A DNA stretch of 64,000 bases, from contig CM043963.1 of the NCBI GenBank assembly GCA_014529385.2, positions 691,501 to 755,500 on the forward strand. The letters run 5' to 3'. Both the position numbers and the translations under genes were made by a program. Shown piece by piece: positions 22,846-33,264 of this stretch; the stretch's first letter is position 1, and every line of letters starts with the position of its first letter. The notes under the pieces are model-generated. The model saw only the letters and a program-made list of their open reading frames with translations. It made no database searches and was not told the DNA's origin. This DNA comes from Adiantum capillus-veneris (taxonomy: Eukaryota > Streptophyta > Polypodiopsida > Polypodiales > Pteridaceae).

Positions 22846-24892
22846 TCTATAGAAAAGAGACCAGTTGACGTCGTGCGGTCGTTGGTGAAGGTAGGGCCAT
22901 GAGTGCGGACACCTTACTTGGGTCGGCGTTGATACCTTTTGTTGAAATTTCATGGCCTAGTAGAATGACTTTACTCTCCCCAATGTGGCATTTATCCACA
23001 TTTAATTGCCCACCCAGGCTCTGCAACCTGGCCAAACCTTCAGTTACCTTTTCTAAATGTGAAATACGGGAGCTATATATACAAAAATCATCAATGAACA
23101 CTCTTATGGATGTTCCAAAGAACGGTTGAAAAACATATGTGACATATCTTTGGAATGTGGCAGGTGCATTTGTGAGACCAAATGGCATAACCCTGTATAC
23201 AAAACAACCTCATGGCGTGATAAAAGTGGTTTTTAGCTGATCTTCCAAGGCTATGCGTATTTGAAAGTATCCAGAATAACCATCACAGACGGTATAGCAT
23301 TCAAAACTCGCTACTTCATTTAGAATTTCATCCAAGAAAGGGAGAGGAAAGTGGTCTCTCTTTGTAGCTGCATTTAGTGGTTTGTAGTCAACACAGACCC
23401 TCCACTTACCATTCTTTTTAGACGTCACCACTACGGGTGACACCCATTCTAAGTTTTCTACAGGATAGATGAATCCCGCCTCCAGCAGTTTCCTTACCTC
23501 GGCCAAGAGTGCCTTTTCTTGTATGACCCCCAGTCGTCGTAGCTTTTGCACAACTGGTTTTACCCCTTCCTTCAGCTTAATATGATGTTCCACCACTGTA
23601 ATGCCTGTGATTCTTTCATAGTTGTCAATGAACAGGTTAGGAAATCCCATCAACATTTGCAAAAAACTATCTTTCTCCTCAAGTGTTAATTCCGTAGACA
23701 ACATACCCTTCAACCTACTTCCTCCTAGGCCAGGTGATTTTCTCTCCTCTTCATTGGGTTGCCCTTTTGGTGATGGATCACCAGTTGTGCTTACCCTTTG
23801 TGGATCCTTCATAATGATACCCATCACATCAATTGAACTGTCACTTTCGTCGGTGGATGTGGTCTCCTCCTCAGAACTGGAAGATTTGCTAGTGGTTTCA
23901 TCTGCCGATGTTTCCAGATTCATTTGCTTCTGCTTGCCAATCCTCATGTCGTAGTAGATTGTCTCCCCTTTCTTACCGGTCATGCGTAGAAGGCCAGTAC
24001 CCCAGTCACGTTTTGCCTTCATGGCCATCAACCATGGCCTTCCCAAAATTAGTGGATAGCCCTCCCCCTTAGTAGGCATCACAAAAACATCTACCTCTAC
24101 CTCAGTGTTGAAAGCTTTGATTTTCACGGCACTTACCACACCCACACACTTTACTTTTGCATTGTTTGCCATCTTTGCCTTGCATGGAGAAGGCCTATCA
24201 ACCTCGAGCCCTAATCGAAGCATCATAGCTTCGCTCATTACACAGATTTGTGCACCTCCATCAATGTAGGTGTTTCCAACCCTCTTTCCTTTTATGTTTA
24301 CGTCGACAATTGGAAGGATGTCATCCATGTTGCATCCCGAAATTGCTCCGGCTACCTTTGTTCTGGAGGGTCTTGTACTTACCATTTTAGACCATTGTTG
24401 CCTTACTTTAGGTACAAGATGTAGCAGCTGTGGCCATGTAATCTTCGGTCCTTGCTCTGCCACATCCAATGTTAGATCATAGGGCTTAGAACTTTCCCCT
24501 AACTGGAAGTCGGTGATGCCCAATTTCCGTCGTGGCCTGGATGGCCTCTTGCTAGTTTCTCCTCTCATGCTTCTCTCATCATCTGATTGTGTATCTTTCT
24601 CCCTCCTAGCTCTTTTCACAATCATGGCCTCAAGTGGTTCTAAAAAGGTTACCTTCTCCTTACCCTTGTCCCTCTCCTTTGCTCTGGGTGGATCCACTAC
24701 TACGGATTTTCCTTTCTCTTCTAGCCTTATGATGTTTACAGGGCGATCAGGTGGTGGGGCTGGTGGAAGAGGTGGAATGGATACTTGTAGTGGTGTCTGG
24801 GGTGGACGAAGAATTTGTGTTGGTGGGGTTGGTGCTCGGGGTGGGGGTGTTCTTTCTCTAGGGGGTGACAATTGGTTCCTCCTACCTCCTCT
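22846..24892 (-). pseudogene. Gypsy-2 proline-rich linker, protease and reverse transcriptase
   Basis: From its junction with block X' the minus frame reads a proline-rich linker (RERTPPPRAPTPPTQILRP), a basic stretch, and a protease with TYIDGGAQICVMSE (DGG-type active site as in Tat elements) and YPLILGRPWLMAMKAK. RT follows with PVVVTSKKNGKWRVCVDYKP, CDGYSGYFQIRIA, MPFGLTNAPATFQRYV and VFIDDFCIYSS (catalytic DD). One frame throughout, with an in-frame TGA at the ITP/GCF position (near 23210) and a TAG at SFL/KVRY (near 22845). Zinc knuckle and Tat gag are absent. Confidence 0.9.
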
Positions 24893-25640
24893 ATTTGTGA
24901 TCTTCAAGAGAGTATTTTTTAACCTTTGTAAACTCCTTTGTCCTTGGTCTTGTTATTGTTGTTGTTGGAATTGCCTTAGGAAGAACTTTGAGTATTGTTC
25001 TTCCCCTTTGCATCATTTTGATATTTATTTTCGATGGGCTTGGCATTACTTTTAGCCCCTTGTTGGAAATTGATACGAGATGCAACCATAGTGTGGTGGA
25101 TGACTTCGGTGATAGAACCAGGTTGTTGAGAGTTGACATACTCGGCCATTTCTTCAGGTAATCGCGCACAAAATTGTTGCTTTTGCTTGGCAAAGTCTAT
25201 CTTCTGAAAGACTGTAGCTTTGAGATGTAAATCCCAAAACTTGTCTACATATTTGTGGATAGACTTGTTGGAAAGTAACTTCAAACTCTGCCATTTGGTG
25301 AGCACTTTATCTTTGGTGTCGCTTGCAAGGAATTGCTTCATGTTGGAAACTCGTAGAGTTTTCCATGTCTTTGGAGCTTCTCCGTTGCCATGAAGGCTAG
25401 TCCACCATTGACGAGCAGATTTTTGAAAGTGCATTGCTACATGATGTTGCTTGGAGGATTCAGTGAAGCCCTCATCTCCAAAGGCCACATCAAATTGTTG
25501 GATGAAGGCCAATACTTTGTCAGTAGCACCAAAGGTGCCATCATATGTAAGAAAAGAGATACTTTGTCCTCCCTCTTTGAACTTCTTAAGCTCGTGGGAC
25601 CTTTTCCAAGCAAGGTAGGATTTGCTATGTCCTCTCCTCT
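24893..25640 (-). pseudogene. Chromovirus Gag copy inside gypsy-2 (block X', gag part)
   Basis: The Gag segment is nearly identical to 17786-18536. Here the frame is open from the capsid start through FQKSARQWWTSLHGNG, where the outer copy has two stops. It ends at KVKKYSLEDHK, just before the zinc knuckle, and runs into a stop (TAG) as it meets the Tat linker. The zinc knuckle is therefore lost. Its place is where a Tat gag should be, so a chromovirus capsid stands upstream of a Tat pol. Confidence 0.85.
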
Positions 25641-25958
25641 GCCCAATGACCTTTGCGAAGCTTACAAGCACAAGCACCATAAGACTTGCCAAAAGAAGAG
25701 CAAAAGTTGCCATTTTGGATTTCCACGTTTTCCCATGCCATTCACAACTATTATCCGGCAAGGAATACTTGAGGCGAACATAGCTAGACAAGGTAAGGTT
25801 TACTTGCAACATGTTGGAAGACAACTCAGTCAAATTAATTTACAAAATGTGAAGATGTCTAGAACAAGTACAACTCTCCATGGAACAGTACTTGCTTGCA
25901 TTGCAAGCAACTATCTCGGGACCCACTATTTTCCTCAAGCACAAACCAAGCGATATAT
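25641..25958 (+). pseudogene. Helentron Rep fragment, duplicate copy
   Basis: This is the same Rep fragment as at 18537-18854, including the CHFGFPR-type cysteine block (one substitution, R to H) and the QYLLALQATISGPTIFLK block, ending at the same ATAT target bases next to LTR B. It is not contiguous with any further Rep sequence on its right, because LTR B intervenes. Confidence 0.8.
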
Positions 25959-27494
25959 TGACGGGAGCAAAGCGAACCCTGAACCCCGACGGCCTCTAAA
26001 ACACCGGGGACCGAATAGCGCGCCTCAAGCCTGTCATGGTAAAGCAAATAGGGGCACCACCTAGCTTCAGCGGCTAGGACGCAAACAACACACCACCATA
26101 ACAAAGTTTTCATCCAAGAGAGATGGATGCTTAGGAGTAATGATGAAGAGGAAAGGGAATGAGATCAAGTGAGAGAGAGAGAGAGAGTGAGGGAAGGGGT
26201 ATAGCGGCTTAGTACTTAGGCACCACAAAAGGATGGCGAATCCGCACACCCTTCACACATACACAAGCTCACTCCAAAACACAAGACTAGGTGGCGATTC
26301 CGCACACCTCACATGGGAAAAACATTGCAAGAAAACATACTCACAAAACCTCAAGCTTTATTTAGAGAATAAGGCGATGAAATGGGGAGAATAGGGTAAG
26401 GGAATGAGAAGGGAGAGAGTGGTAGATCACATGGCGGATAGGTGGGAGTTGATGGCGAAGACTCGCACGAGGGTTATGGCCATCATCCTTCATTTAGTTG
26501 CCCTTCATCTTCCATAGCCAAGGGTTTAGAGGTCATGCTCAAGACAAGCATGGTGATTGCGGTGATGGTGATTGTGTGGGTGTGTGTGTGTGCACTAGGC
26601 ACACACAGTGCATAGTGTGTTCTTTGGTGATGTTGTGTGTCCTTAGTGTGATGGTGACCCCTCTTTATATAGGGGAGGAGGGGGAAGAAATTCTAGAATT
26701 TAGAAATGAAGAAATCATTATCTACATAGGCCATGTGACTGTGGGCCCCACTTGTCTGACTGTGTGTATATGTGCCTGAGCAGCAGTCTCATGAGAGAGA
26801 GACTAAGAGAGAGAGATGGGTTGGTGAAAAAAAGTGAGAGGTGACATGGAGAATAAAGTAATTACAAGAGGGGAGAGAGGGGAGTGTGTTCAGAGGTGAA
26901 TCTGTGTGTGAACACAAGAAAAATCAGGTAACCATCGAGTGGGGATGGGTCTATGGACACCTTTTTCAGTGAAACTGAGTGTGTTTGAGTGTGGGGGAGG
27001 TTATTTAGCTACAAGACAAGAGACATGACGCCCTTTAGAGAGAGAGGGGGGTATTTGGGTCATGGGATATGATAGGAGAGAGAAAGTGGGGGTGGGGTAT
27101 ACTATTTTGGAAGATAGGGTAAGTTGCATGTGAGTTAGGGTGCATTATTGGTGAGTTATAATGCATTATTGGTGAGAGGTTGGGTAGCTTGAGGGGAGAG
27201 AGAAAGGAGAAAGGACAAGGGAAAGAGAGAGGGGGTTGACCTTTTGAGTGGAGGAGAGGAAAAGGGACACCCGGCGGGGCAATAGTGAAGAAAAAGGAGG
27301 CAAGGTGGGGATGGGCTACCCCGCAGGCATGAGGTGGCCTATTTTACCTTTCTTATATATTTACATAATCATGCTTTATTTTATTCTTACTTTATCCAAT
27401 GCCTTTTATCACTCCCTCCCTAAGAGGGGGTTTTCATGGGGTGGGGACGAGAGAAGAGGGGTATGGGAGCTTGGCTTGTGAAAAGCCCCCATCA
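25959..27494 (-). repeat. Gypsy-2 LTR B (5' LTR)
   Basis: On the minus strand it starts TGATGGGGGCTTTTCAC at 27494 and ends GCTCCCGTCA at 25959. It is about 97-98% like LTR A by eye, 48 bp shorter mainly from shorter GA and GT tracts. It is flanked on the right by ATAT and then Helentron Rep sequence. Confidence 0.9.
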
Positions 27495-27823
27495 ATATTC
27501 ACGAACAACTTTAATAAGTTAATAGCTTCACTTTGAAATGCAAACACAGATATACAATTCGTGCTAAACGCACATGGAGCTGCGAGCTACTGCACCTCAT
27601 ACATGGCAAAAATGGACAATACATTAATAAGAGAGCAAGGCACAGCTTGATCACTGTGTCGCAAACAATGTAACAACATTGGAGAGACTACGAAAAGTCG
27701 GTAGCACAATCCTTAACACACAGCAAATTAGTTCACAACAAGCTGCTTACATATGTCTCTCGCTTCCGTTGCATAGCTCCTCTAGAGAATTCATATACAT
27801 AAATACTAATCCACCTGAATAAC
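27495..27823 (+). pseudogene. Helentron Rep C-terminal tyrosine region
   Basis: The plus frame from 27495 reads IFTNNFNKLIASL, a stop, then NANTDIQFVLNAHGAASYC and TSYMAKMD. This is the Helitron/Helentron Rep block whose two tyrosines (Y-x3-Y-xx-K) nick and join DNA. After a frameshift it continues with NNVTTLERLRKVGSTILNTQ, then from 27721 QQISSQQAAYICLSLPLHSS and SREFIYINTNPPE. This links Rep to helicase exactly as in Helentron proteins. It carries at least two stops. Confidence 0.8.
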
Positions 27824-29797
27824 GTGCTCTCATCCTCAAAAAAAATAACACCTTGCAAAAAATGCACCCCAACACGACAGATATCTTCTCTGCCTCCATC
27901 ATCGACAAATATGCCTCCAGACCACGCTCATTCTTTCCCATGTGCTTGGCCCAGTTCGCTTCCACAACCAAAAATCCCTCTAAGCCTGACACGTTCCTGC
28001 GGAGGGCTTGACAACCACTACAGAGAACAGTGCCTTCTCTTCTTGCCATGGGCAAGCAATGAGAATGAGCAGCTGCTCAAAGGTTCGTCTTGGATCGATG
28101 TCTACACTTCGAACATTGAGACAGTGAAAAACAATTTCGAAACAGCTCCACTAGACAGGCTCGCAACAGCCATCACAACCTCAAACAACACGAGAAGTGT
28201 AATCTCCTTGAATAATTCCGACAATGCCAACATGATGATCAGCACCCCATCAAAGCAACCGGCAAAAAAACCATTTGCTTTGCATTTTTCCAAACATATT
28301 GGCATGAACAATGAGGATTTCCACGCATCAATAAAGAAGCTAAACCCACAACATCGACTCATCCTCGATGATGTCATGCTCAAAAAACGCATAGCACCGT
28401 CAGAAAAGATACATCTCTTCCTCACAGGTGGAGCAGGCACTAGAAAAACATTCACATTGCTCTTGCTAGTCGAAGCCCTCATTCGTTTCTACACACATAA
28501 GTCAGGCCACAATCCTGACTTTCCTAAGGCACTCCTAATGGCATATACAGGCAAGGCAGCATTCAACATTGGTGGCATGACTATACACTCGTCTTTACAT
28601 TTGCCTTTGATAACTATGACACACACAAGTCTCCAAGTTGAAAAGCTAGATGCATTGTCCTTACTTTATCAAGATTTGGAGCTTGTATTGTTTGATGAAG
28701 TCTCCTTGATAGGATCAAGTGTCTTCTCATTGGTTGACTCACGTCTTCGTGCCATCAAGAGAAAACAAGACCAACCTTTTGGTGGCCTTGATGTCATACT
28801 CTGTGGTGACCTCTGCCAAGCTAGCCCAGTCAAAGACTCCTGGATATTCACAAGCAAGCAACCTCTTCTAGAGGCGGTTGCACCTTCGTACTGGCATGAA
28901 TTCCCTAAGTGCTACGAACTAACGACGCAATGAGACAAATTGATGGACAGTTTATAGAAGTGCTCAACCGAATGAGAATTGGCTCACACAGCAGCAGCGA
29001 CCTTGATTACATTAACAGATCCTTCCACAAAGAGTTGACTCTGACATAACCATATCACACCTATTCTACTCTAACAAAGCAAAGGATGAACACAATGAAA
29101 AGGTCTTCGCACAATTGCCCGGTGAGCCACACATATTCAAAGCGATTGACAAGCGTGCCGCTTCATGCAGAAAAACAATAGCAATTCCATTGGATGCCAG
29201 ACAAACTTCGAGTCTCCAAGCAATATTGCGTTTGAAGCCAGACCTAATGGTCGAGCCATGCGCTGGAAATCTGGACATTCTCGACGGCCTCGTCAATACT
29301 GCAGAAGGCGTCTACAAGCTCTGCACTACATTCTCCGACACGACATGCCTCTAGATTCATTTCACCAACCCTAGCATAGGGCAAAAACAAAGGTATGACC
29401 ACCGTCACATTCGCAACCTACTCACAATGCCTAATTGGATGCCAATTATGCGCATCGCACACGAATTCCAAATTGGCAAGAACTACTTCAACACCCTCAC
29501 ATGCAAGCAATTCCCAGTTCAGCCTGTCGCAGCCCGCACAATTCACCGATCACAAGGGCTTACATTCAACACACTGGCTTTCAACCCCAAAGGAATTAGG
29601 TCTTACGGCCTCGCATACACTGCTTAACACGAATTTGTGACACTGCAAATCTATATTTGATAGAGAGCTTGCTACCCTGCAACATTCACACTGATGCATC
29701 TATCCTCAAAGAACTCCACAGGTTGAGAACAGAAGCAGCTTATTCCCCCATCCATAAGCAGTTGCATCTCCGCCAAGATACACATTACATTGTGCAA
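27824..29797 (+). pseudogene. Helentron PIF1-like helicase
   Basis: Helicase of the SF1 PIF1 type, joined to Rep upstream. In order: STTDIF-like and IIDKYASRPRSFFPMCLAQF, HYREQCLLFLPW, Walker A GGAGTRKTF (the usual G before K is R), AYTGKAAFNIGGMTIHSSL, Walker B LVLFDEVSLIG, VILCGDLCQASPV, then after stops NKAKDEHNEKVFAQLPG and motif VI AARTIHRSQGLTFNTLAF near 29530-29575. It is largely open from 27824 to 28933 and broken after. The remainder is cut at 29797 by a solo LTR. In the family the helicase unwinds DNA during rolling-circle transposition. Confidence 0.9.
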
Positions 29798-31389
29798 TGT
29801 CACAATAATCAATATCTAATTCTCCTAAATGATTTTCTCATATTAAACTGATCATTTAATGTGGGGAAGTGCCAAGGGAGAAAAAGCTAGAATATTGGTT
29901 AAGTTAGCAGACCGGCCACAGTAGGGATCCAAAGGAGGGAAAATAGGGATCCAAAGGGGGGGCCATCTGCAAAAGAGCCATGTGAAACAATGGGCCAAAA
30001 AGACCCTAAGGTTCAGCCCATTAAGACTTCCAAAATGCTAAGGTTACAAAATTCAAAGGTTGTGTCCAAAGGTTAACCCTAGGGAAAATTGGATGCTTAG
30101 TGTGAGCTCAAAAAGTCTTTGCATATCCCTACATGGGAGGGGGCGAGCCCCAAAGCTAGGGGATGAGAGAGAAAGCCACACACACACACACAGGCTCCCT
30201 TTACACAAAGGGAATGAGGGACACATGTCAGTTCCCTAGGCCAGATGCCCACAAGGTGTGCCCAATTCCTATTGGAAGACCCTTGAAGTGGACCAATGAG
30301 AATTAAGCTAGAGTAAATCTAGTTTAATTAATTTAAAAACATTTAATAAAAGAAACCAATAAGAATTAAGTGTCCTAGAAGACTATTGGGCAGTCTCCCA
30401 AGGGGTCCAATGAGCATTCAGGAGCCCCATGGCTTGCCTGATTCCTATTGGCCAGGAGGCAAAGGGGTCCAATGAGAGTTTAGTTTAATTATTTAATTAT
30501 CTAAAGCTCTCACAAAAGGGGAAAGGGGGACACATGTCAGAAGGCTATCACTTATGCTGCTTAATCCCTATTGGCTTGACCTGGGGAGGTCCAATGAGGC
30601 AAAAGCCAGACTAACTTAGCAGCTAGGGCTCGCCCAAGAGAGAGAGGGGGGGCTGATTTTTGCTTGGCATTGACACACACACTCTCACACTTGACCATGT
30701 GTGAATGGAAAATACTCTATCTCCTCCCAAGCTTTAATGGAGAGCTCATCACCTACTCCAAGCTTGTGAGATAGAAGCCTACATCAACACTCTCTTGGCA
30801 TGTGGATGCAAATCCAACCAAGAGCCAAGCTTCAATGCATGCTCATCTTCTCTACCAAGCTAATTACTAAGCTAAGCTATGCTAATATGAGTGATTATGT
30901 GAGGAGATGTACTTCTTTCTCGTAAGATACTTCTTTTTCCTCTCAATCTACTCTCATACCCTGCTAGCTCTCACCATCTTCGAAGGTGTGTGAGGTCTTG
31001 GGTCTGAGAACGGGGATAATTCAAGTTGTGTTTGATTAAGTGTTTTGCTTGGTGTATGAAGCTTCCATCTTCATTGCACTAGCTAGTCTTGAAGGAACAC
31101 AAAGAATTGTATTGTACAATGTCTCTCTTGATGGGAGAAACCATAATACAAAGCCTTTTGGAGGGGGGACCGGCTCCATGCAAATCCGGTCCTCAACTGT
31201 TGTCAATAGCTTAATTGCTCTCTCTTTTGAAAGTATTGTCGATGCTATCTAACTAGGTGTTATGCTTTTTGTTGCTCTCTCCACCCAAGCACTCTTGTAA
31301 TTCTCATTAGGAATCAACTCTAATGAAATGCCCACTATGTTCATGCTAAATTCCGCTACACAAAAGATTTTAGGCCATTAAATGTTACA
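29798..31389 (+). repeat. Solo LTR, family L3, with perfect 5-bp target duplication
   Basis: It starts TGTCACAATAATCAATATC, ends ATTAAATGTTACA, and is flanked by TGCAA at 29793-29797 and TGCAA at 31390-31394. It is the same family as the gypsy-0 5' LTR (11242-12829) in opposite orientation. No internal sequence, PBS or PPT is present, so it arose by LTR-LTR recombination. It interrupts the Helentron between helicase and endonuclease. Confidence 0.95.
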
Positions 31390-31423
31390 TGCAATCACTA
31401 AACATCGTCTCCCTTGGAAAGCA
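31390..31423 (+). pseudogene. Helentron linker between two nested insertions
   Basis: These 34 bases survive between the solo LTR and copia-2. They read in frame with the helicase end and the endonuclease start (SLNIVSLGK), which shows that both neighbours are insertions into one coding region. Confidence 0.75.
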
Positions 31424-31705
31424 TGTTGAAGATGATGAAACAGGAAACAGAAGGAAGACAGCAACTCAGAGTAGGAAGAAGATGGAGAAGGAGAAGACAC
31501 AGAGCTTGTGTACGAGATCTCTGTAGTCTCTCTCTCTCTGTATTAGAATAATAATTATGTATACAAACTCAGAGCTACAAAGCTTATATGAAACCCTAAG
31601 AGATAAGGTGTCCTTTCACACCAGATGTCCAGGGGGAAAAACCCAGTGGGAGAAAAGTGCCCCTGGTGAAGCGCGTATACACACTAACACTACTACATGT
31701 TTACA
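31424..31705 (-). repeat. Copia-2 3' LTR
   Basis: 282 bp. On the minus strand it starts TGTAAACATGTAGTAGTG and ends CATCTTCAACA. I found no difference from the LTR at 36334-36615 on base-by-base reading. A CT run is present in the middle. Confidence 0.97.
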
Positions 31706-31717
31706 AATCCCCCCTGT
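31706..31717 (-). other. Polypurine tract of copia-2
   Basis: The minus strand reads ACAGGGGGGATT directly before the 3' LTR start TGTAAAC. Confidence 0.85.
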
Positions 31718-31752
31718 AGTGATAGTGTGAATCCGTACAAGGTAGCAGATCA

Positions 31753-33252
31753 TCATGTGTATGAGAGTAAGCCCAAAGCTTTTCGGAAAGCTTCAAACTT
31801 TTCTCGTGATAACGCCTTCGTAAATAGATCTGCAATGTTATCCTGTGTAGGACAGTAAGTTAGTGTGATCTCCCCTGCATGTAGCCTTTCCCTGACATAG
31901 TGGTAGTGAACCTCTATGTGCTTTGTTCTTGCATGAAATACTGGATTCCTTGCAACTGCCATAGCACTCTGACTGTCAGTGAAAATGGTAGTGGGTGCCT
32001 GTTGACACTCACAAAGATCTGCCAATAACCTGCGTATCCATACACAATCAACTGTTGCCGTGAAAGCTGCCCTGTACTCAGCTTCACAAGTTGATGTAGC
32101 CACTGTGGGTTGCTTCTTGCTTAGCCAAGATATACATGCATTTCCCAAGAAAAAACAATTGCCACTTGTGGAATGTCGTGTGTCAAAATCACCAGCCCAA
32201 TCTGAATCGCTGTAACCAAGAAGCTGCATAGAACTGTGCTTTCCATACATATCCCCCCTTGGAAAGAACATGGCAAGATTAGGGGTACCTGAAAGGTAGC
32301 GAAGTATGCGCTTCACAGCCTGCCAATGATGCATACCTGGGCTGTGCATAAATCTGCTTGCTTGTGAAACCCCAAATTGAATGTCTGGACGAGTGTTGCC
32401 TGCCAAATATATCAAGCAACCAACCGCGGCTGCATAAGTATGTACATCAAAAGTTTCTCCAGCATCATGCATGCTCAACTTTGATCCAGTTTCTACGGGT
32501 GTAGAGATTGGCTTACAATTTTGCATACCAAACTTGTCCAAAATTTTATGCAAATATTTTGCCTGCAACATGTATATGCCATCCTCTGATTGCACAAACT
32601 GAATACCCAAGTAATAATGTAGCAAACCAAGATCAGACATCTCAAAGGTTTTTCTCAAAGCATCTTTAAACGCTTCAATTTCATCTGCACTATTGCCTGT
32701 AAGAAGCATATCATCCACATAAAGTGTTAGCATAATGAGAACTCCATCTCTCTTTTTGACATACAAAGTACTTTCTGTTGGACTATTCTGAAATCCCTGG
32801 CCAATCAAATAAGTATGTATCTTCTCATACCATGCTCTTGGAGCCTGTTTGAGACCATACAACGCTTTACGCAATCTACATACCTTTTGCTCTTGACCTT
32901 TTACAACAAAACCACTTGGTTGACTTACATAAACTTCTTCCTGCAAATCACCATTCAAAAAAGCAGTTTTGATATCCAACTGATGCACTTTCCAACCATG
33001 ATGAGCAGCAATTGCAACTAGTGATCTAACTGTGGACGCACGAGAAGTAGGAGCAAAGGTTTCATCATAATCTATGCCTTTCTGTTGCGCATAGCCTTTT
33101 GCCACAAGCCTTGCTTTGTACCTGTCAACAGTACCATCTTGTTTCCTTTTTACCTTAAAAACCCACTTTGTACCAATAGGCTTTTTACCTGTAGGCAAGT
33201 CCACTAGATCCCATGTATGATTCTTATGAATAGAATCAATTTCTTGCTGCAT
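31753..33252 (-). CDS. Copia-2 Pol C-terminal half: reverse transcriptase and RNase H
   Basis: About 499 codons from the first ATG after the in-frame TAG. It begins MQQEIDSIHKNHTWDLVDLP, the usual start of the copia RT domain, and continues YKARLVAKGYAQQKGIDYDE, QLDIKTAFLNGDLQEEVYV, the catalytic YVDDMLLTGN near residue 176 and KPISTPVETGSKL. RNase H has YSDSDWAGDFDTRHS, STCEAEYRAAF, DSQSAMAVARNP and IADLFTKALSREK. The frame is identical to that of 33265-35934, so this is the continuation of one polyprotein. Translation by itself would need readthrough or internal initiation. All catalytic residues I can identify are present. Confidence 0.95.
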   Translation of the reverse strand: MQQEIDSIHKNHTWDLVDLPTGKKPIGTKWVFKVKRKQDGTVDRYKARLVAKGYAQQKGIDYDETFAPTSRASTVRSLVAIAAHHGWKVHQLDIKTAFLNGDLQEEVYVSQPSGFVVKGQEQKVCRLRKALYGLKQAPRAWYEKIHTYLIGQGFQNSPTESTLYVKKRDGVLIMLTLYVDDMLLTGNSADEIEAFKDALRKTFEMSDLGLLHYYLGIQFVQSEDGIYMLQAKYLHKILDKFGMQNCKPISTPVETGSKLSMHDAGETFDVHTYAAAVGCLIYLAGNTRPDIQFGVSQASRFMHSPGMHHWQAVKRILRYLSGTPNLAMFFPRGDMYGKHSSMQLLGYSDSDWAGDFDTRHSTSGNCFFLGNACISWLSKKQPTVATSTCEAEYRAAFTATVDCVWIRRLLADLCECQQAPTTIFTDSQSAMAVARNPVFHARTKHIEVHYHYVRERLHAGEITLTYCPTQDNIADLFTKALSREKFEAFRKALGLLSYT

Positions 33253-33264
33253 AGCATCTTTCCA

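Larger units (their letters stand above)
24893..25958. repeat. Duplicated block X' (inner copy)
   Basis: The inner copy of the 1.07-kb block is adjacent to LTR B just as the outer copy (17786-18854) is adjacent to LTR A. The left junction shows about ten shared bases, ATTTGTGATC, at which both copies start. Differences from the outer copy are scattered single bases. Confidence 0.9.
18855..27494 (-). mobile_element. Gypsy-2, Tat-like LTR retrotransposon with replaced 5' region
   Basis: The element has LTR A (18855-20438), LTR B (25959-27494), a polypurine tract next to LTR A and pol in minus orientation, inserted into a Helentron Rep gene. The flanks ATAT (18851-18854) and ATAT (27495-27498) form a 4-bp target duplication. 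Joining them once restores the Rep reading frame. Between LTR B and pol, the expected leader and Tat gag are replaced by block X', a copy of the external flank. Pol has protease, RT, RNase H, a second RNase H and integrase, with several stops and frameshifts. Confidence 0.85.

Noticed and set aside
24513-25055. Plus-strand open frame of about 180 codons
   Set aside because: It is antisense to the gypsy-2 linker and gag copy. The Gly/Leu-rich composition mirrors the proline-rich linker.
27495-27498. ATAT flanks of gypsy-2 as chance similarity
   Set aside because: Chance was considered because four bases are few. However, removing the element with one ATAT restores the Helentron Rep frame, so I accept it as a true target duplication.
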